From assembly GCA_030538085.1 (NCBI GenBank), contig JAUNUR010000021.1, positions 1 through 44,709 of the forward strand: a stretch of 44,709 nt of DNA, written 5' to 3'. Origin of the DNA: Pseudomonadota bacterium. GTDB taxonomy: Bacteria; Pseudomonadota; Gammaproteobacteria; Burkholderiales; Burkholderiaceae_C. How positions within the stretch are numbered: position 1 is the first letter of the stretch; every line of letters begins with the position of its first letter. A program made the position numbers and the translations under genes. Below, one piece after another: positions 1 through 9,029 of the stretch. The notes below the pieces were generated by a model. The model saw nothing but the letters and a program-made list of their open reading frames with translations, ran no database searches and was not told where the DNA came from.

Positions 1-20
1 AAAGCTGCGCAGGCAGCTTT
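1..20. other. Perfect hairpin at left window edge
   Basis: Arms at 1-8 and 13-20 (AAAGCTGC / GCAGCTTT) are perfectly complementary around a 4-base loop. It may be the end of a terminator of a gene outside the window. There is no T-run on the plus strand after it, so its role is open. The rest of 21-128 shows nothing recognisable. Confidence 0.3.
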
Positions 21-128
21 GGAGCCGCGGCACTTGCCCTTGCCTGGCACGCCCAGCGCGGCACGTTCAGGCGCATCCAACTGCCGTTTCTAGGTTCAAG
101 GGTGATACACCCGGTTGCAGATGTGGCG

Positions 129-1055
129 TCACCGCTTGACGCGCCACGCCGCGCGCGGCGGCAGCGTGGCCAGCAGCACGCCGATCAGCGCCACGCCGTA
201 GGCCAGCAGTTGCAGCGTGCTCGGGCGCTCTCCCAGCGCCACCACGCCCACGGCGGCGGCGCTGATGGGCAGCATCACGGTGAACACGCCGGCTTGCGCC
301 GCCGGCACGCTTTTCAGCCCCGTCATCCACAGCCACACCGTCCACACGCAGGCGGCCAGCGCGTAGAACACCAGCAGCAGCCAGGCGGATGCCGGCACGG
401 CGCCGAAGTCGAAACGCCAGGCCAGCCACAGGCCAAAGGGCATGCTCAGCACGAAGCCCCAGCCATTGATCAGCGCGCTGATGCGGCGCGGCGACAGGCT
501 GGCCGTCAGCGTCTTGCCGATGACGGCGTAGCTGGCTTCGCACAGCACGGCGCCGATCAGCAGCAGGTTGCCCAGCCAGGCCTGCTGCGGCGTGTCTTGC
601 GCGGCTGGCTCCTGCTTAGACAGCGCCACCAGCGCGATGCCGATGACCGCGCAGGCCACGCCGGCCCACACGCGCGGGGCCACGCTTTCGCGCAGGATCA
701 ACCAGCTCAACACCGCCACCGCCGCCGGAATCGCGGCCAGGATGACGCCGGCCGACACCGCCGTGGTCAGCTTCACGCCGCTGATCATGCACAGCGTGAA
801 CAGGAAGTTGCCGAGGAAGGATTCGATGAACAGCAGGCGCCGGGTGCGCGGCGTCAGCGGTGGTTCATCAAGCGGTTTCTTGAGCCAGTGCAGCATGGCC
901 AGGCCGCCAATGCCAAAGCGCAGCCAGGCCAGCAGCATGACCGGAAAGATGGCCGCCAGCGGCTTGGACAAAGCCACGTAGCTGCCCACCAGCGCCATGG
1001 ACAGTGCCAGGCACGCATAGGCCAGCGGGCGGCTGGGGGAGGGCGTGGCTTGCAT
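129..1055 (-). CDS. DMT-superfamily transporter (EamA family)
   Basis: A 308-residue, very hydrophobic protein with about ten predicted membrane segments arranged as two EamA repeats. The first repeat starts at LAYACLALSMALVGSYVALS and the second near WLGNLLLIGAVLCEASYAV. Members of the drug/metabolite transporter superfamily export amino acids or other small metabolites across the inner membrane; the substrate cannot be read from the sequence. I chose the ATG at 1055 over an upstream TTG at 1064, because ATG is the stronger initiator and only three residues are lost. It is divergent from the DUF47-pit pair, with about 230 bases between them. Family call is firm, substrate unknown. Confidence 0.85.
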   Translation of the reverse strand: MQATPSPSRPLAYACLALSMALVGSYVALSKPLAAIFPVMLLAWLRFGIGGLAMLHWLKKPLDEPPLTPRTRRLLFIESFLGNFLFTLCMISGVKLTTAVSAGVILAAIPAAVAVLSWLILRESVAPRVWAGVACAVIGIALVALSKQEPAAQDTPQQAWLGNLLLIGAVLCEASYAVIGKTLTASLSPRRISALINGWGFVLSMPFGLWLAWRFDFGAVPASAWLLLVFYALAACVWTVWLWMTGLKSVPAAQAGVFTVMLPISAAAVGVVALGERPSTLQLLAYGVALIGVLLATLPPRAAWRVKR

Positions 1056-1226
1056 CGGGATCAACAGGACGGACGCTGGTTTTTCACCCCTGAACCCATG
1101 GCCGTGGAGCCGCGCCAGGTGTTCCGCAGGACGTGGCCCGCCGAACGCGGGGTGTTTCAGCGTCCATGGTGGCTGGGGCGCAACGTGTCAGGTCTGGAAA
1201 GCTGGCGGTGGGTACACTCTCGTAAC

Positions 1227-1244
1227 AAGTCATGAAACATTCAT
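1227..1244 (+). promoter_or_regulatory. Possible Pho box upstream of DUF47-pit
   Basis: AAGTCATGAAACATTCAT has two TCAT cores 11 bases apart, the spacing of the PhoB direct-repeat site (consensus CTGTCAT-N4-CTGTCAT). I count 12 of 18 matches. It lies about 40 bases before the DUF47 start, where a PhoB-dependent promoter could be. The assignment rests on motif and on the phosphate function of the genes downstream. Confidence 0.4.
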
Positions 1245-1285
1245 ATTCATGATGTTGGAATTCCAACGAGGAAAAGGTCTTTCTC

Positions 1286-1933
1286 ATGCTGTTCAGCAAA
1301 CTGTTGCCCAAGGAGGGCAATTTTTTTGAGTTGTTCAACCAGCACGCCGACCACATTGTCGAGGCTGCGCAGGCGTTTCAGCAGCTGGTGGCGCACTATG
1401 CCGACGAGGCGGCGCGCGGCCGCTACAACCAGCGGGTGGACGATGCCGAGCGCGCCGCCGACCGTGTGACGGCGGAAGTCAGCCGCCTGGTTCACACCAC
1501 CTTCATCACCCCCATCGACCGCGAGCAGATTCACAGCCTGATCAACCTGATGGACGACGTGGCCGATCTGCTGCAGGACTCGGCCGAGACCATGGCGCTG
1601 TACGACATTCACCACATGACGGAGGAAATCGAGCGCCTGACGGATCTGGCCGTCAAGTGCTGCCAGCGCTTGCAGGCGGCGGTGCGGCTGCTGGGCAAGG
1701 TGGCCGAGCAGAACGTGGCCGAGGCGACGCTGAAGACCTGCGAGGAAATCGACCAGCTCGAATCCGACGCCGACCGCGTGATGCGCAGCGCCATGAGCAA
1801 GCTGTTCCGCGAGGAAGAGGACGTGCGCGAGCTGATCAAGCTGCGCGCCATCTACGAACTGCTGGAAACCGTGACCGACAAGTGCGAGGAGGTGGCCAAC
1901 CAGATCGAGGGCATCGTGCTCGAAAACTCATGA
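1286..1933 (+). CDS. DUF47 family PhoU-like phosphate transport regulator
   Basis: A 215-residue all-helical protein of the DUF47/TIGR00153 family, which folds like PhoU. It begins MLFSKLLPKEGNFFELFNQH, typical of the family, and has acidic metal-binding-type stretches (EEIERLTDLAVKC near residue 112; TCEEIDQLESDADRVMRSA near 150). These proteins are nearly always encoded directly before a Pit phosphate transporter and are thought to modulate its activity. That is the arrangement here, with pit starting 67 bases after the stop. A strong ribosome site (GAGGAAAAGG, 1268-1277) supports the ATG. Role in phosphate uptake control is inferred from family and neighbour. Confidence 0.9.
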   Translation: MLFSKLLPKEGNFFELFNQHADHIVEAAQAFQQLVAHYADEAARGRYNQRVDDAERAADRVTAEVSRLVHTTFITPIDREQIHSLINLMDDVADLLQDSAETMALYDIHHMTEEIERLTDLAVKCCQRLQAAVRLLGKVAEQNVAEATLKTCEEIDQLESDADRVMRSAMSKLFREEEDVRELIKLRAIYELLETVTDKCEEVANQIEGIVLENS

Positions 1934-1999
1934 CCTCGCTGTGCGCGATGGCCTGTGAGTCATTCCGTCATTAGCCCATTCTCAACGATAGACAAGTCC

Positions 2000-3010
2000 A
2001 TGGAAACCGCTCAAGCTGCCCTCTGGGTCGTGATGCTGCTGGTGCTGCTCGCGATCGCGTTCGACTTCATGAACGGCTTTCACGATGCCGCCAACTCGAT
2101 TGCCACCGTGGTCTCCACCGGCGTGCTCAAGCCCGCTCAAGCGGTGATGTTCGCGGCTTTCTTCAACTTCATCGCCATCTTCGTGTTCCACCTGTCCGTG
2201 GCCGCCACGGTGGGCAAGGGTATCGTGCAGCCCGGCGTGGTGGACACGCATGTGGTGTTCGGTGCGCTGGTGGGCGCTATCAGCTGGAACCTGCTGACCT
2301 GGTACTACGGCATTCCCAGCAGTTCCTCGCACGCGCTCATCGGCGGCATCGTTGGCGCGGTGATCGCCAAGTCGGGCTTCGGGCACCTGATCGCCAGCGG
2401 CATCCTGAAGACGGTGGCCTTCATCTTCGTGTCGCCGCTGCTGGGTTACCTGCTGGGCTCGCTGCTGATGGTGGCCGTGGCCTGGTTGTTTCGCCGCACG
2501 CGGCCGGGCCGGGTGGACAGGTGGTTCCGCCGCCTGCAACTGGTCAGCGCCGGCGCCTACAGCCTGGGCCATGGCGGCAACGACGCGCAGAAAACCATCG
2601 GCATCATCTGGCTGCTGCTGATCGCCACCGGCTACACGGCGGCCAGCGACGCGGCGCCTCCCATGTGGGTGATCGTCAGCTGCTACGCGGCCATCGCGGC
2701 CGGCACCATGTTCGGCGGCTGGCGCATCGTCAAGACGATGGGGCAGAAAATCACCAAGCTCAAGCCCGTGGGCGGCTTCTGTGCCGAAACGGGTGGGGCG
2801 CTGACGCTGTTTCTGGCCACGGCCTTCGGCATTCCGGTGTCGACCACGCACACCATCACCGGCGCGATTGTGGGCGTGGGCTCCACCCAGCGTGCCAGCG
2901 CCGTGCGCTGGGGCGTGGCGGGCAACATCGTGTGGGCATGGATTTTGACCATCCCCGCCAGCGCGCTGGTGGCGGCACTGGGGTACTGGTTCAGTCTGGC
3001 GTTGTTTTGA
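2000..3010 (+). CDS. pit: Inorganic phosphate transporter, Pit family
   Basis: A 336-residue inner-membrane protein with the duplicated Pit signatures: FDFMNGFHDAANSIATVVST near the N-terminus and GIPVSTTHTITGAIVGVG near the C-terminus, plus the central GHGGNDAQKTIGI motif. It imports phosphate, probably as a neutral metal-phosphate complex with protons, at low affinity. About ten membrane segments are visible. I chose ATG at 2000; the frame also allows a GTG at 1955, but the extra 15 residues look non-native and have no ribosome site. It forms a two-gene unit with the DUF47 gene upstream. No clear terminator follows it. Confidence 0.93.
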   Translation: METAQAALWVVMLLVLLAIAFDFMNGFHDAANSIATVVSTGVLKPAQAVMFAAFFNFIAIFVFHLSVAATVGKGIVQPGVVDTHVVFGALVGAISWNLLTWYYGIPSSSSHALIGGIVGAVIAKSGFGHLIASGILKTVAFIFVSPLLGYLLGSLLMVAVAWLFRRTRPGRVDRWFRRLQLVSAGAYSLGHGGNDAQKTIGIIWLLLIATGYTAASDAAPPMWVIVSCYAAIAAGTMFGGWRIVKTMGQKITKLKPVGGFCAETGGALTLFLATAFGIPVSTTHTITGAIVGVGSTQRASAVRWGVAGNIVWAWILTIPASALVAALGYWFSLALF

Positions 3011-3151
3011 GAGGCTGCCCTCAAACTCCTCGCGCCGAGACATTGAACAGGCTCTGAGTGCCATCCCTTTCCGGGGCCTTGGTGAGCGTGGGAGTTTGCG
3101 CTGCGCTTGAGCAGCCGCAGCCGGAAGAGGGCGCAACGTCTTCACCCTTTC

Positions 3152-3260
3152 CCGTCATTGCGGCGAAGGCCGCAATCCACACGGTGTCCGCGGGTCAACA
3201 CCGTGCCAAGGTGGCGGCGCCATGGATTACGGGCGAGTGGGCAGCACACAAACGATGACC
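3152..3260. repeat. REPIN/MITE-like inverted repeat element
   Basis: The left end has GTCATTGCGG...CCGCAATCCA (3154-3179), itself a hairpin. The right end has TGGATTACGGGC (3223-3234) and CGATGAC (3253-3259), an imperfect reverse complement of the left end. The CATTGCGG/CCGCAATCC core is typical of dispersed palindromic elements found in many proteobacterial genomes. No protein is encoded. Confidence 0.4.
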
Positions 3261-3407
3261 AATGACTGCGGCTGGCGCCGCACGACAAACGAGGCCATTT
3301 GTCATTTTGAAAGCCAATGTGTAAGAGATCGCTGTATTTGGGCAACTTCCCGGTACATTGGCCCAATCTTCCTGGGAGGAAGGTATCAAAAACGACCGAT
3401 TGGGAGA

Positions 3408-3413
3408 TATAAT
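3408..3413 (+). promoter_or_regulatory. Putative -10 box of the rpsP promoter
   Basis: A perfect TATAAT lies 117 bases before the rpsP start. The -35 region is weak: the hexamer at the right spacing is roughly ATCAAA (3385-3390). It would give a leader of about 110 bases. Assigned by sequence match only. Confidence 0.45.
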
Positions 3414-3530
3414 GATGGGTTTTCGGTGTGTCGCTGGCCGGGTGGCCATGTCGCGTGTCTCAACATCGGAAGAACCCTGGTGCACGGTCACGCCGGCACC
3501 GAGTCACCACCCACAGGATTCAAACACATC

Positions 3531-3791
3531 ATGGTCGTTATTCGTCTTTCGCGCGGCGGCGCCAAGGCCCGTCCCTTCTTCAACATCGTGGTTGCCGACA
3601 AGCGCGTGCGCCGCGATGGCCGCTTCATCGAGCGCATCGGTTTCTACAACCCCACCGCCACCGGTGGCGCCGAAGGCCTGCGCATTGCCCAGGACCGCCT
3701 GAACCACTGGCTCAGCGTTGGTGCCCAGCCGTCGCCCACCGTGCAGCGCCTGGTCAAGCAGGCTGCCAAGGCCGCGCCCGCCGCCGCCTGA
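3531..3791 (+). CDS. rpsP: 30S ribosomal protein S16
   Basis: An 86-residue protein starting [20 protein letters not shown], followed by [20 protein letters not shown]: the full bS16 fold. It is a structural and assembly protein of the small ribosomal subunit. Length matches the family (about 80-90). The ATG at 3531 gives the canonical N-terminus; the open frame extends further upstream but with unrelated sequence. It is followed after 8 bases by rimM, the usual order. The common downstream genes trmD and rplS are absent here. Confidence 0.98.
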   Translation: MVVIRLSRGGAKARPFFNIVVADKRVRRDGRFIERIGFYNPTATGGAEGLRIAQDRLNHWLSVGAQPSPTVQRLVKQAAKAAPAAA

Positions 3792-3799
3792 CCGTACCG

Positions 3800-4366
3800 A
3801 TGAACCCAGGCCTGGAGCCGGCCGAACTGCCGGCGGACGCGGTCGAAGTCGGCCGCGTGCTGGACGCCTGGGGCATCAAGGGCTGGTTCAAGATCCAGCC
3901 TTACAGCGCCTCGCCCGAGGCGCTTTTTTCTTCCAAGCGCTGGTTTTTGCAGCCCGCCGAGCGCGGCGCCAAGAACTCGTTCGCGGGCACGGTGCTGCTG
4001 AAGATCAAGCAAGCCCGGGACCACGCCGACGCGGTGGTCGCCAGCGCGCAGGATATCCCCGACCGCACCGCCGCCGAAGGCCTCAAGGGCGCGCGCATCT
4101 TCATCGCCCGCTCGTCCTTTCCCACGCTCGAAGAGGGCGAGTATTACTGGGTCGATCTGATCGGCCTGGCCGTTATCAACCGCGAGGGCGTGGCGCTGGG
4201 CACCGTGACCGACCTCATGGCCACCGGTCCGCAGCAAGTGCTGGTGATTGGTTACGAGGAAGATGGCAAGCCGCAGGAGCGCATGATCCCGTTCGTCGAT
4301 GCGTACGTGGACGACGTTGATCTGGCGGGCAAGCGCATCACGGTGGATTGGCAGCCCGACTACTGA
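3800..4366 (+). CDS. rimM: Ribosome maturation factor RimM
   Basis: A 188-residue protein with an N-terminal RimM beta-barrel (VEVGRVLDAWGIKGWFKI near residue 14) and a C-terminal PRC-barrel (EGEYYWVDLIGLAVINREG near residue 112). RimM binds S19 and helps mature the 30S head domain. ATG at 3800 gives the family start; it lies 8 bases after rpsP, so the two are co-transcribed. In most proteobacteria trmD and rplS follow. Here the next gene is ftsB on the opposite strand, converging with only 30 bases between stops and no obvious terminator. Confidence 0.96.
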   Translation: MNPGLEPAELPADAVEVGRVLDAWGIKGWFKIQPYSASPEALFSSKRWFLQPAERGAKNSFAGTVLLKIKQARDHADAVVASAQDIPDRTAAEGLKGARIFIARSSFPTLEEGEYYWVDLIGLAVINREGVALGTVTDLMATGPQQVLVIGYEEDGKPQERMIPFVDAYVDDVDLAGKRITVDWQPDY

Positions 4367-4396
4367 CGCGGGCGCGGCGGGGGCAAGCGGCGCGGT

Positions 4397-4675
4397 TCAG
4401 CGCGGCGTGACCTGCACGAAAATCTCATTCGGCTTGACCATGCCCAACTCGATGCGGGCACGCTCCTCGACCATGCCCAGGCCAGCGCGCAGGTCTTCCA
4501 CCTCCGACGCCAGTTGCTCGTTCACCAACCGTGCCTGCGCATTGGCGGCCTTTTGCTGATCCAGCTTGCGCTGCAGCGCCGTCACGTTGGGCAGGCTGCC
4601 ACGCCCCACCCACAGTTGTGCTTGGACGACCACCAGCAGCACGATCAGGACGGCTGGGACGATGCGGTGAACCAT
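4397..4675 (-). CDS. ftsB: Cell division protein FtsB
   Basis: A 92-residue bitopic protein: short cytoplasmic start, one membrane helix (IVPAVLIVLLVVVQAQLWVG, about residues 5-24), then a periplasmic coiled coil (VTALQRKLDQQKAANAQARL, residues 31-50, and beyond) and a family-like tail. FtsB forms the FtsQBL complex that links divisome assembly to septal peptidoglycan synthesis. It lies downstream of eno on the same strand, 138 bases away, the standard eno-ftsB arrangement. Length fits the family (about 90-105). Confidence 0.93.
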   Translation of the reverse strand: MVHRIVPAVLIVLLVVVQAQLWVGRGSLPNVTALQRKLDQQKAANAQARLVNEQLASEVEDLRAGLGMVEERARIELGMVKPNEIFVQVTPR

Positions 4676-4813
4676 GGCGGGCGAAGGCTGATGAAGCGGT
4701 GCTGGGCTGCTATCGTTTCAGTATAGCGCCAGTTTGTCTCGTACAGTCACACAGACGGGGGAGGCAGACAGATCAGTTGAAGAAGGCTCTGATCATCCGC
4801 GCCCCCGGCGATA

Positions 4814-6124
<1,311 letters not shown>

Positions 6125-6130
6125 TCATGA

Positions 6131-6190
6131 ATCAAATCAGGCCTCGGCGCCCATGAAACAGGCGGAGGATGCTATGAAGTAAATAGCTAA
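6131..6190. repeat. Copy of dispersed TAGCTA/GGCGCC-type intergenic repeat
   Basis: The spacer between eno and the DUF1330 gene contains ATCAAATCAGGCC, GGCGCCC, then GCTATGAAG and AAATAGCTA. These are degenerate parts of the repeat seen more clearly at 10626, 39900 and 41488. It ends directly at the stop codon of the DUF1330 gene. Confidence 0.35.
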
Positions 6191-6478
6191 TCAGACGCCT
6201 TCCACGCACAGCAGATTGAATACCCCCGCGCCCACGCGCTGCTCGCGGGCCTGCCGGTACTCAGGCGAGTCGTAAAAGGCGCGCGCTTGTGCGTAGCTTG
6301 GGAAGCGCAGCACCACCGTACGGGGATGGGCGCTGCCTTCCAGTACTTCCTGTTGACCGCCGCGCACGATGAACTCGCCACCATTGGCCTGCACGGCGGC
6401 GGTGCTGAACTTGCGGTATTCTTCCATCTGAGCCGGGTTGGTGACCTGGATGTTGGCGATGACGTAGCCGTAGGGCAT
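6191..6478 (-). CDS. DUF1330 domain-containing protein
   Basis: A 95-residue protein of the dimeric alpha-beta barrel type, beginning MPYGYVIANIQVTNPAQMEE and ending with the family-typical EYRQAREQRVGAGVFNLLCV. DUF1330 proteins are small and cytoplasmic with unknown biochemical function. It lies 24 bases after kdsA and before eno, a conserved position in Burkholderiales, suggesting co-transcription. No catalytic residues can be assigned. The family is sure, the function is not. Confidence 0.88.
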   Translation of the reverse strand: MPYGYVIANIQVTNPAQMEEYRKFSTAAVQANGGEFIVRGGQQEVLEGSAHPRTVVLRFPSYAQARAFYDSPEYRQAREQRVGAGVFNLLCVEGV

Positions 6479-6502
6479 GGCGAACCTCGAAAGCGGGGTG
6501 GT

Positions 6503-7360
6503 TTAGGCGTTGAAATGGTCTTCCAGGTAGCCGTGCCGCTTGGTCACGGCGTCCAGCGCCATCAGGGTTTCGAGCAGGGCCTTCATGTGCTTCAGCGGTA
6601 CGGCGTTGGGGCCGTCCGACAGCGCGTTGGCCGGGTCGGGGTGCGTTTCCATGAACAGCCCAGCCACGCCCACCGCCACGGCGGCGCGTGCCAGCACCGG
6701 CACCATCTCGCGCTGGCCGCCGCTTGACGTGCCCTGGCCGCCCGGCAATTGCACCGAATGCGTGGCGTCGAACACCACCGGCGCACCCGTTTCGCGCAGG
6801 ATGGCCAGGCTGCGCATGTCGCTGACGAGGTTGTTGTAGCCAAAGCTGGCGCCGCGCTCGCAGGCCATGAAGACGTCGGTGGGTAGGCCCTTCTCGGCCG
6901 CTGCCGCGCGCGCCTTGTCGATCACGTTCTTCATGTCATGGGGTGCGAGGAACTGGCCTTTCTTGATGTTGACTGGCTTGCCGCTTTGAGCCACGGCGCG
7001 GATGAAGTCGGTCTGGCGGCACAGAAAGGCGGGGGTCTGCAGCACGTCGACCACGGCGGCCACTGCGGGAATCTCGGCTTCGGTGTGCACGTCGGTCAGC
7101 ACCGGCAGGTTCAGCTCGCGCTTGATCTTGGCGAGGATCTCTAGCCCCTTGTCCATGCCCGGCCCGCGAAAGCTGTTGCCCGACGACCGATTGGCCTTGT
7201 CGTAGCTGCTCTTGAAGATGAAGGGGATGCCCAGCGACGCCGTGATGTCCTTGAGTTGTCCGGCAACGTCCATCTGTAATTGTTCAGACTCCACCACGCA
7301 CGGCCCGGCGATCAGAAAAAAAGGCCGTTCAATGCCAATATCAAAACCACAGAGCTTCAT
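6503..7360 (-). CDS. kdsA: 3-deoxy-8-phosphooctulonate synthase (KDO-8-P synthase)
   Basis: A 285-residue TIM-barrel enzyme that condenses phosphoenolpyruvate with arabinose-5-phosphate to make KDO-8-phosphate for lipopolysaccharide. Visible motifs are [43 protein letters not shown] and [13 protein letters not shown]. The cysteine in AGPC (C21) replaces the asparagine of the E. coli type and marks the metal-dependent class. ATG at 7360 gives the usual start [19 protein letters not shown]. In many relatives pyrG lies directly upstream; here the upstream neighbour is a divergent M48 peptidase. Confidence 0.97.
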   Translation of the reverse strand: MKLCGFDIGIERPFFLIAGPCVVESEQLQMDVAGQLKDITASLGIPFIFKSSYDKANRSSGNSFRGPGMDKGLEILAKIKRELNLPVLTDVHTEAEIPAVAAVVDVLQTPAFLCRQTDFIRAVAQSGKPVNIKKGQFLAPHDMKNVIDKARAAAAEKGLPTDVFMACERGASFGYNNLVSDMRSLAILRETGAPVVFDATHSVQLPGGQGTSSGGQREMVPVLARAAVAVGVAGLFMETHPDPANALSDGPNAVPLKHMKALLETLMALDAVTKRHGYLEDHFNA

Positions 7361-7554
7361 GAGTCAAACAACCCCAAATCATCGTTTCCTGGCGGCACCC
7401 GACGGTGCGCCGGCCAAGCTGGACATTGTGCCATTGTTCGAGGCGGCGGCGCCTCGGCGGTGTCATGGCGCGCACATACAATGACATCCGCAGTGCCGCT
7501 GGCGGAGGTGCACCGGAGGCGTCAAGGCACGCGCTTTTTTAATAAAGGAATAAC
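7361..7554. promoter_or_regulatory. Divergent promoter region kdsA / M48 peptidase
   Basis: A 194-base gap. A TACAAT box (7477-7482) lies 73 bases before the M48 gene but has no clear -35 partner. A ribosome site AAAGGA (7545-7550) precedes its ATG. I found no recognisable remnant of pyrG or another gene. Confidence 0.35.
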
Positions 7555-8799
7555 ATGAATAAACTGGTTTATCCCAATGAAACGATATTGGGATGGTTGA
7601 CCTTGATATTGGGTTCGGCGGTCTGGATTTTTCTGGCGGCGGGACTTGTAAATGCATTGCCCAGCGCGGCGCTGGTGGGTATTCTGGGCAGCCTGTTAGT
7701 GGCATTATTGGTTGGCTTTTTGTTTTATTTGATGGCGCAATCAGCACTGATCTCTCATATTCGCGGATCGGGAGTCGAGCTATCACCGGAGCAGTTGCCC
7801 GACTTGCATGCGAAAGTGCAGTTTTGCATGGAACGCCTGCAGTTGAAGAAAGCGCCAAGGGTGTACGTGCTCAATGGCGATGGCGGCATGAACGCCTTTG
7901 CCACCAAGTTCCTGGGGGTGCCGTATGTGGTGCTGCTGTCCAGCGTGGTTGACGCCATGAAAGAGCACCCCGATGGCGTCAACTTCTACATCGGCCACGA
8001 AATGGGGCATTTGCGGATGCGTCACTTGTCGTGGCAGTTCCTGCGCTGGCCGGTGTTGTGGCTGCCTTTGCTGGGCGCGGCCTATTCCCGTGCGCGGGAA
8101 AGCACCTGTGACCGGCATGGTCTGGCATGCTGCGCTTCGCCCCAAAATGCCGCCTATGCGCTGGTGGCACTGGCTTCGGGTGCCGAGCGGTGGAAAGACA
8201 CCAGTTTGCAAGCCTTTGTTGGGCAAACCCGCTACACCAAAGGTTTCTGGATGTCCCTGCACGAACTGGTGGGCGCCTATCCGTGGCTGACCAAACGTGT
8301 TGCGCGGGTGATGAACCTGGAACAGCCCGAGATTCCACGCCGCAACATATTTTCTTACTTGTTGGCGATCCTGATTCCCTATTCGGGTCGCCTGGGTGTT
8401 TGGGGCATATTGATCTGGGTGTATCTGATCGGGGTGCTGGTGGCCGTGGCCCTGCCAGCTTATCAAGATTACACCGTGCGTGCCAAGCTGACGGCGGTGG
8501 ATGCGCTGGTGCAGCCGGTGACCGCGGCGCTTGGACAGGCGTATCAAAAAGATGAAGCCATTCCTGAGTCACTTCAGGAAGTGAATGCGGAGTCGACGCT
8601 GGCGTCTGGCGAGTCACTGGAGTACGACTCCGACACGATGACCGTCACCGTGCACACCAGCCAAGGGCCGCTGCTGTACACCCCGAAGCTGGACAGTGAC
8701 GGCTCCGTGGTATGGAGTTGCGCGGGCGTCGAGGGTGCTGATGGAAAGGCCGATATTCGCCCGAATCAATTGCCTGCCGCGTGCAAGGAAAAAGAGTAA
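7555..8799 (+). CDS. M48 family metalloprotease with C-terminal type IV pilin-like domain
   Basis: A 414-residue membrane protein in two parts. Residues 1-290 form an M48 (Ste24/HtpX-like) zinc peptidase: two N-terminal membrane helices (about 10-35 and 40-65), the zinc motif H148-E-M-G-H152, and a likely third ligand E182 in ESTCDRHG. Then comes a membrane helix that merges into the pilin-like sequence GVLVAVALPAYQDYTVRAKL (293-312), the hallmark after the prepilin cleavage site, though the cleavage motif itself is missing. The tail has two cysteines in pilin-type context (VVWSCAG and LPAACKEKE), expected to form the pilin disulfide loop. Family knowledge suggests membrane-protein quality control for M48; the pilin part may bind or sense substrates. 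The gene stands alone, and its 5' part is visibly AT-richer than neighbours. Function unproven. Confidence 0.85.
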   Translation: MNKLVYPNETILGWLTLILGSAVWIFLAAGLVNALPSAALVGILGSLLVALLVGFLFYLMAQSALISHIRGSGVELSPEQLPDLHAKVQFCMERLQLKKAPRVYVLNGDGGMNAFATKFLGVPYVVLLSSVVDAMKEHPDGVNFYIGHEMGHLRMRHLSWQFLRWPVLWLPLLGAAYSRARESTCDRHGLACCASPQNAAYALVALASGAERWKDTSLQAFVGQTRYTKGFWMSLHELVGAYPWLTKRVARVMNLEQPEIPRRNIFSYLLAILIPYSGRLGVWGILIWVYLIGVLVAVALPAYQDYTVRAKLTAVDALVQPVTAALGQAYQKDEAIPESLQEVNAESTLASGESLEYDSDTMTVTVHTSQGPLLYTPKLDSDGSVVWSCAGVEGADGKADIRPNQLPAACKEKE

Positions 8800-8938
8800 C
8801 CTTAAATGTCGCATTCCGGATGATTGGCACCTGAACATCGTTGTCACCCGCAGTCAACATGGGTTCGCCGCGCGCTCGCTTCCCTTCGCACTTCGGCGCC
8901 GGTGGCCTCAAGCGTTACCGATGACGGCACCGAAAATG

Positions 8939-8970
8939 AAAAACCCCGCGCAATCTGCGCGGGGTTTTTC
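8939..8970. terminator. Bidirectional intrinsic terminator between M48 gene and ahpF
   Basis: A perfect 8-bp stem CCCCGCGC (8944-8951) / GCGCGGGG (8957-8964) with a 5-base loop, flanked by A-run and T-run (TTTTT, 8965-8969). It lies between two convergent genes and can serve both. Confidence 0.85.
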
Positions 8971-9029
8971 TTTGAGTCGGGCTTGCGTGGCGCGGCGCCA
9001 GCGATCGAGTCGTCAGCGCTTTTTGTCCA

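Larger units (their letters stand above)
3011..3530. other. 520-base intergenic region between pit and rpsP
   Basis: I see no credible gene here; the short open frames have no family resemblance and no ribosome site. It holds the REPIN-like inverted repeat at 3152-3260 and a TATAAT box at 3408-3413 that probably drives rpsP. The stretch 3261-3400 is less GC-rich than the flanking genes, as expected for a promoter region. Nothing else is recognisable. Confidence 0.6.

Noticed and set aside
102-1235. Plus-strand open frame opposite the DMT transporter
   Set aside because: No domain-like sequence, only the complement of a hydrophobic gene in a GC-rich genome.
7361-7554. Remnant of pyrG upstream of kdsA
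   Set aside because: I translated the spacer by eye and saw no CTP synthase motif.
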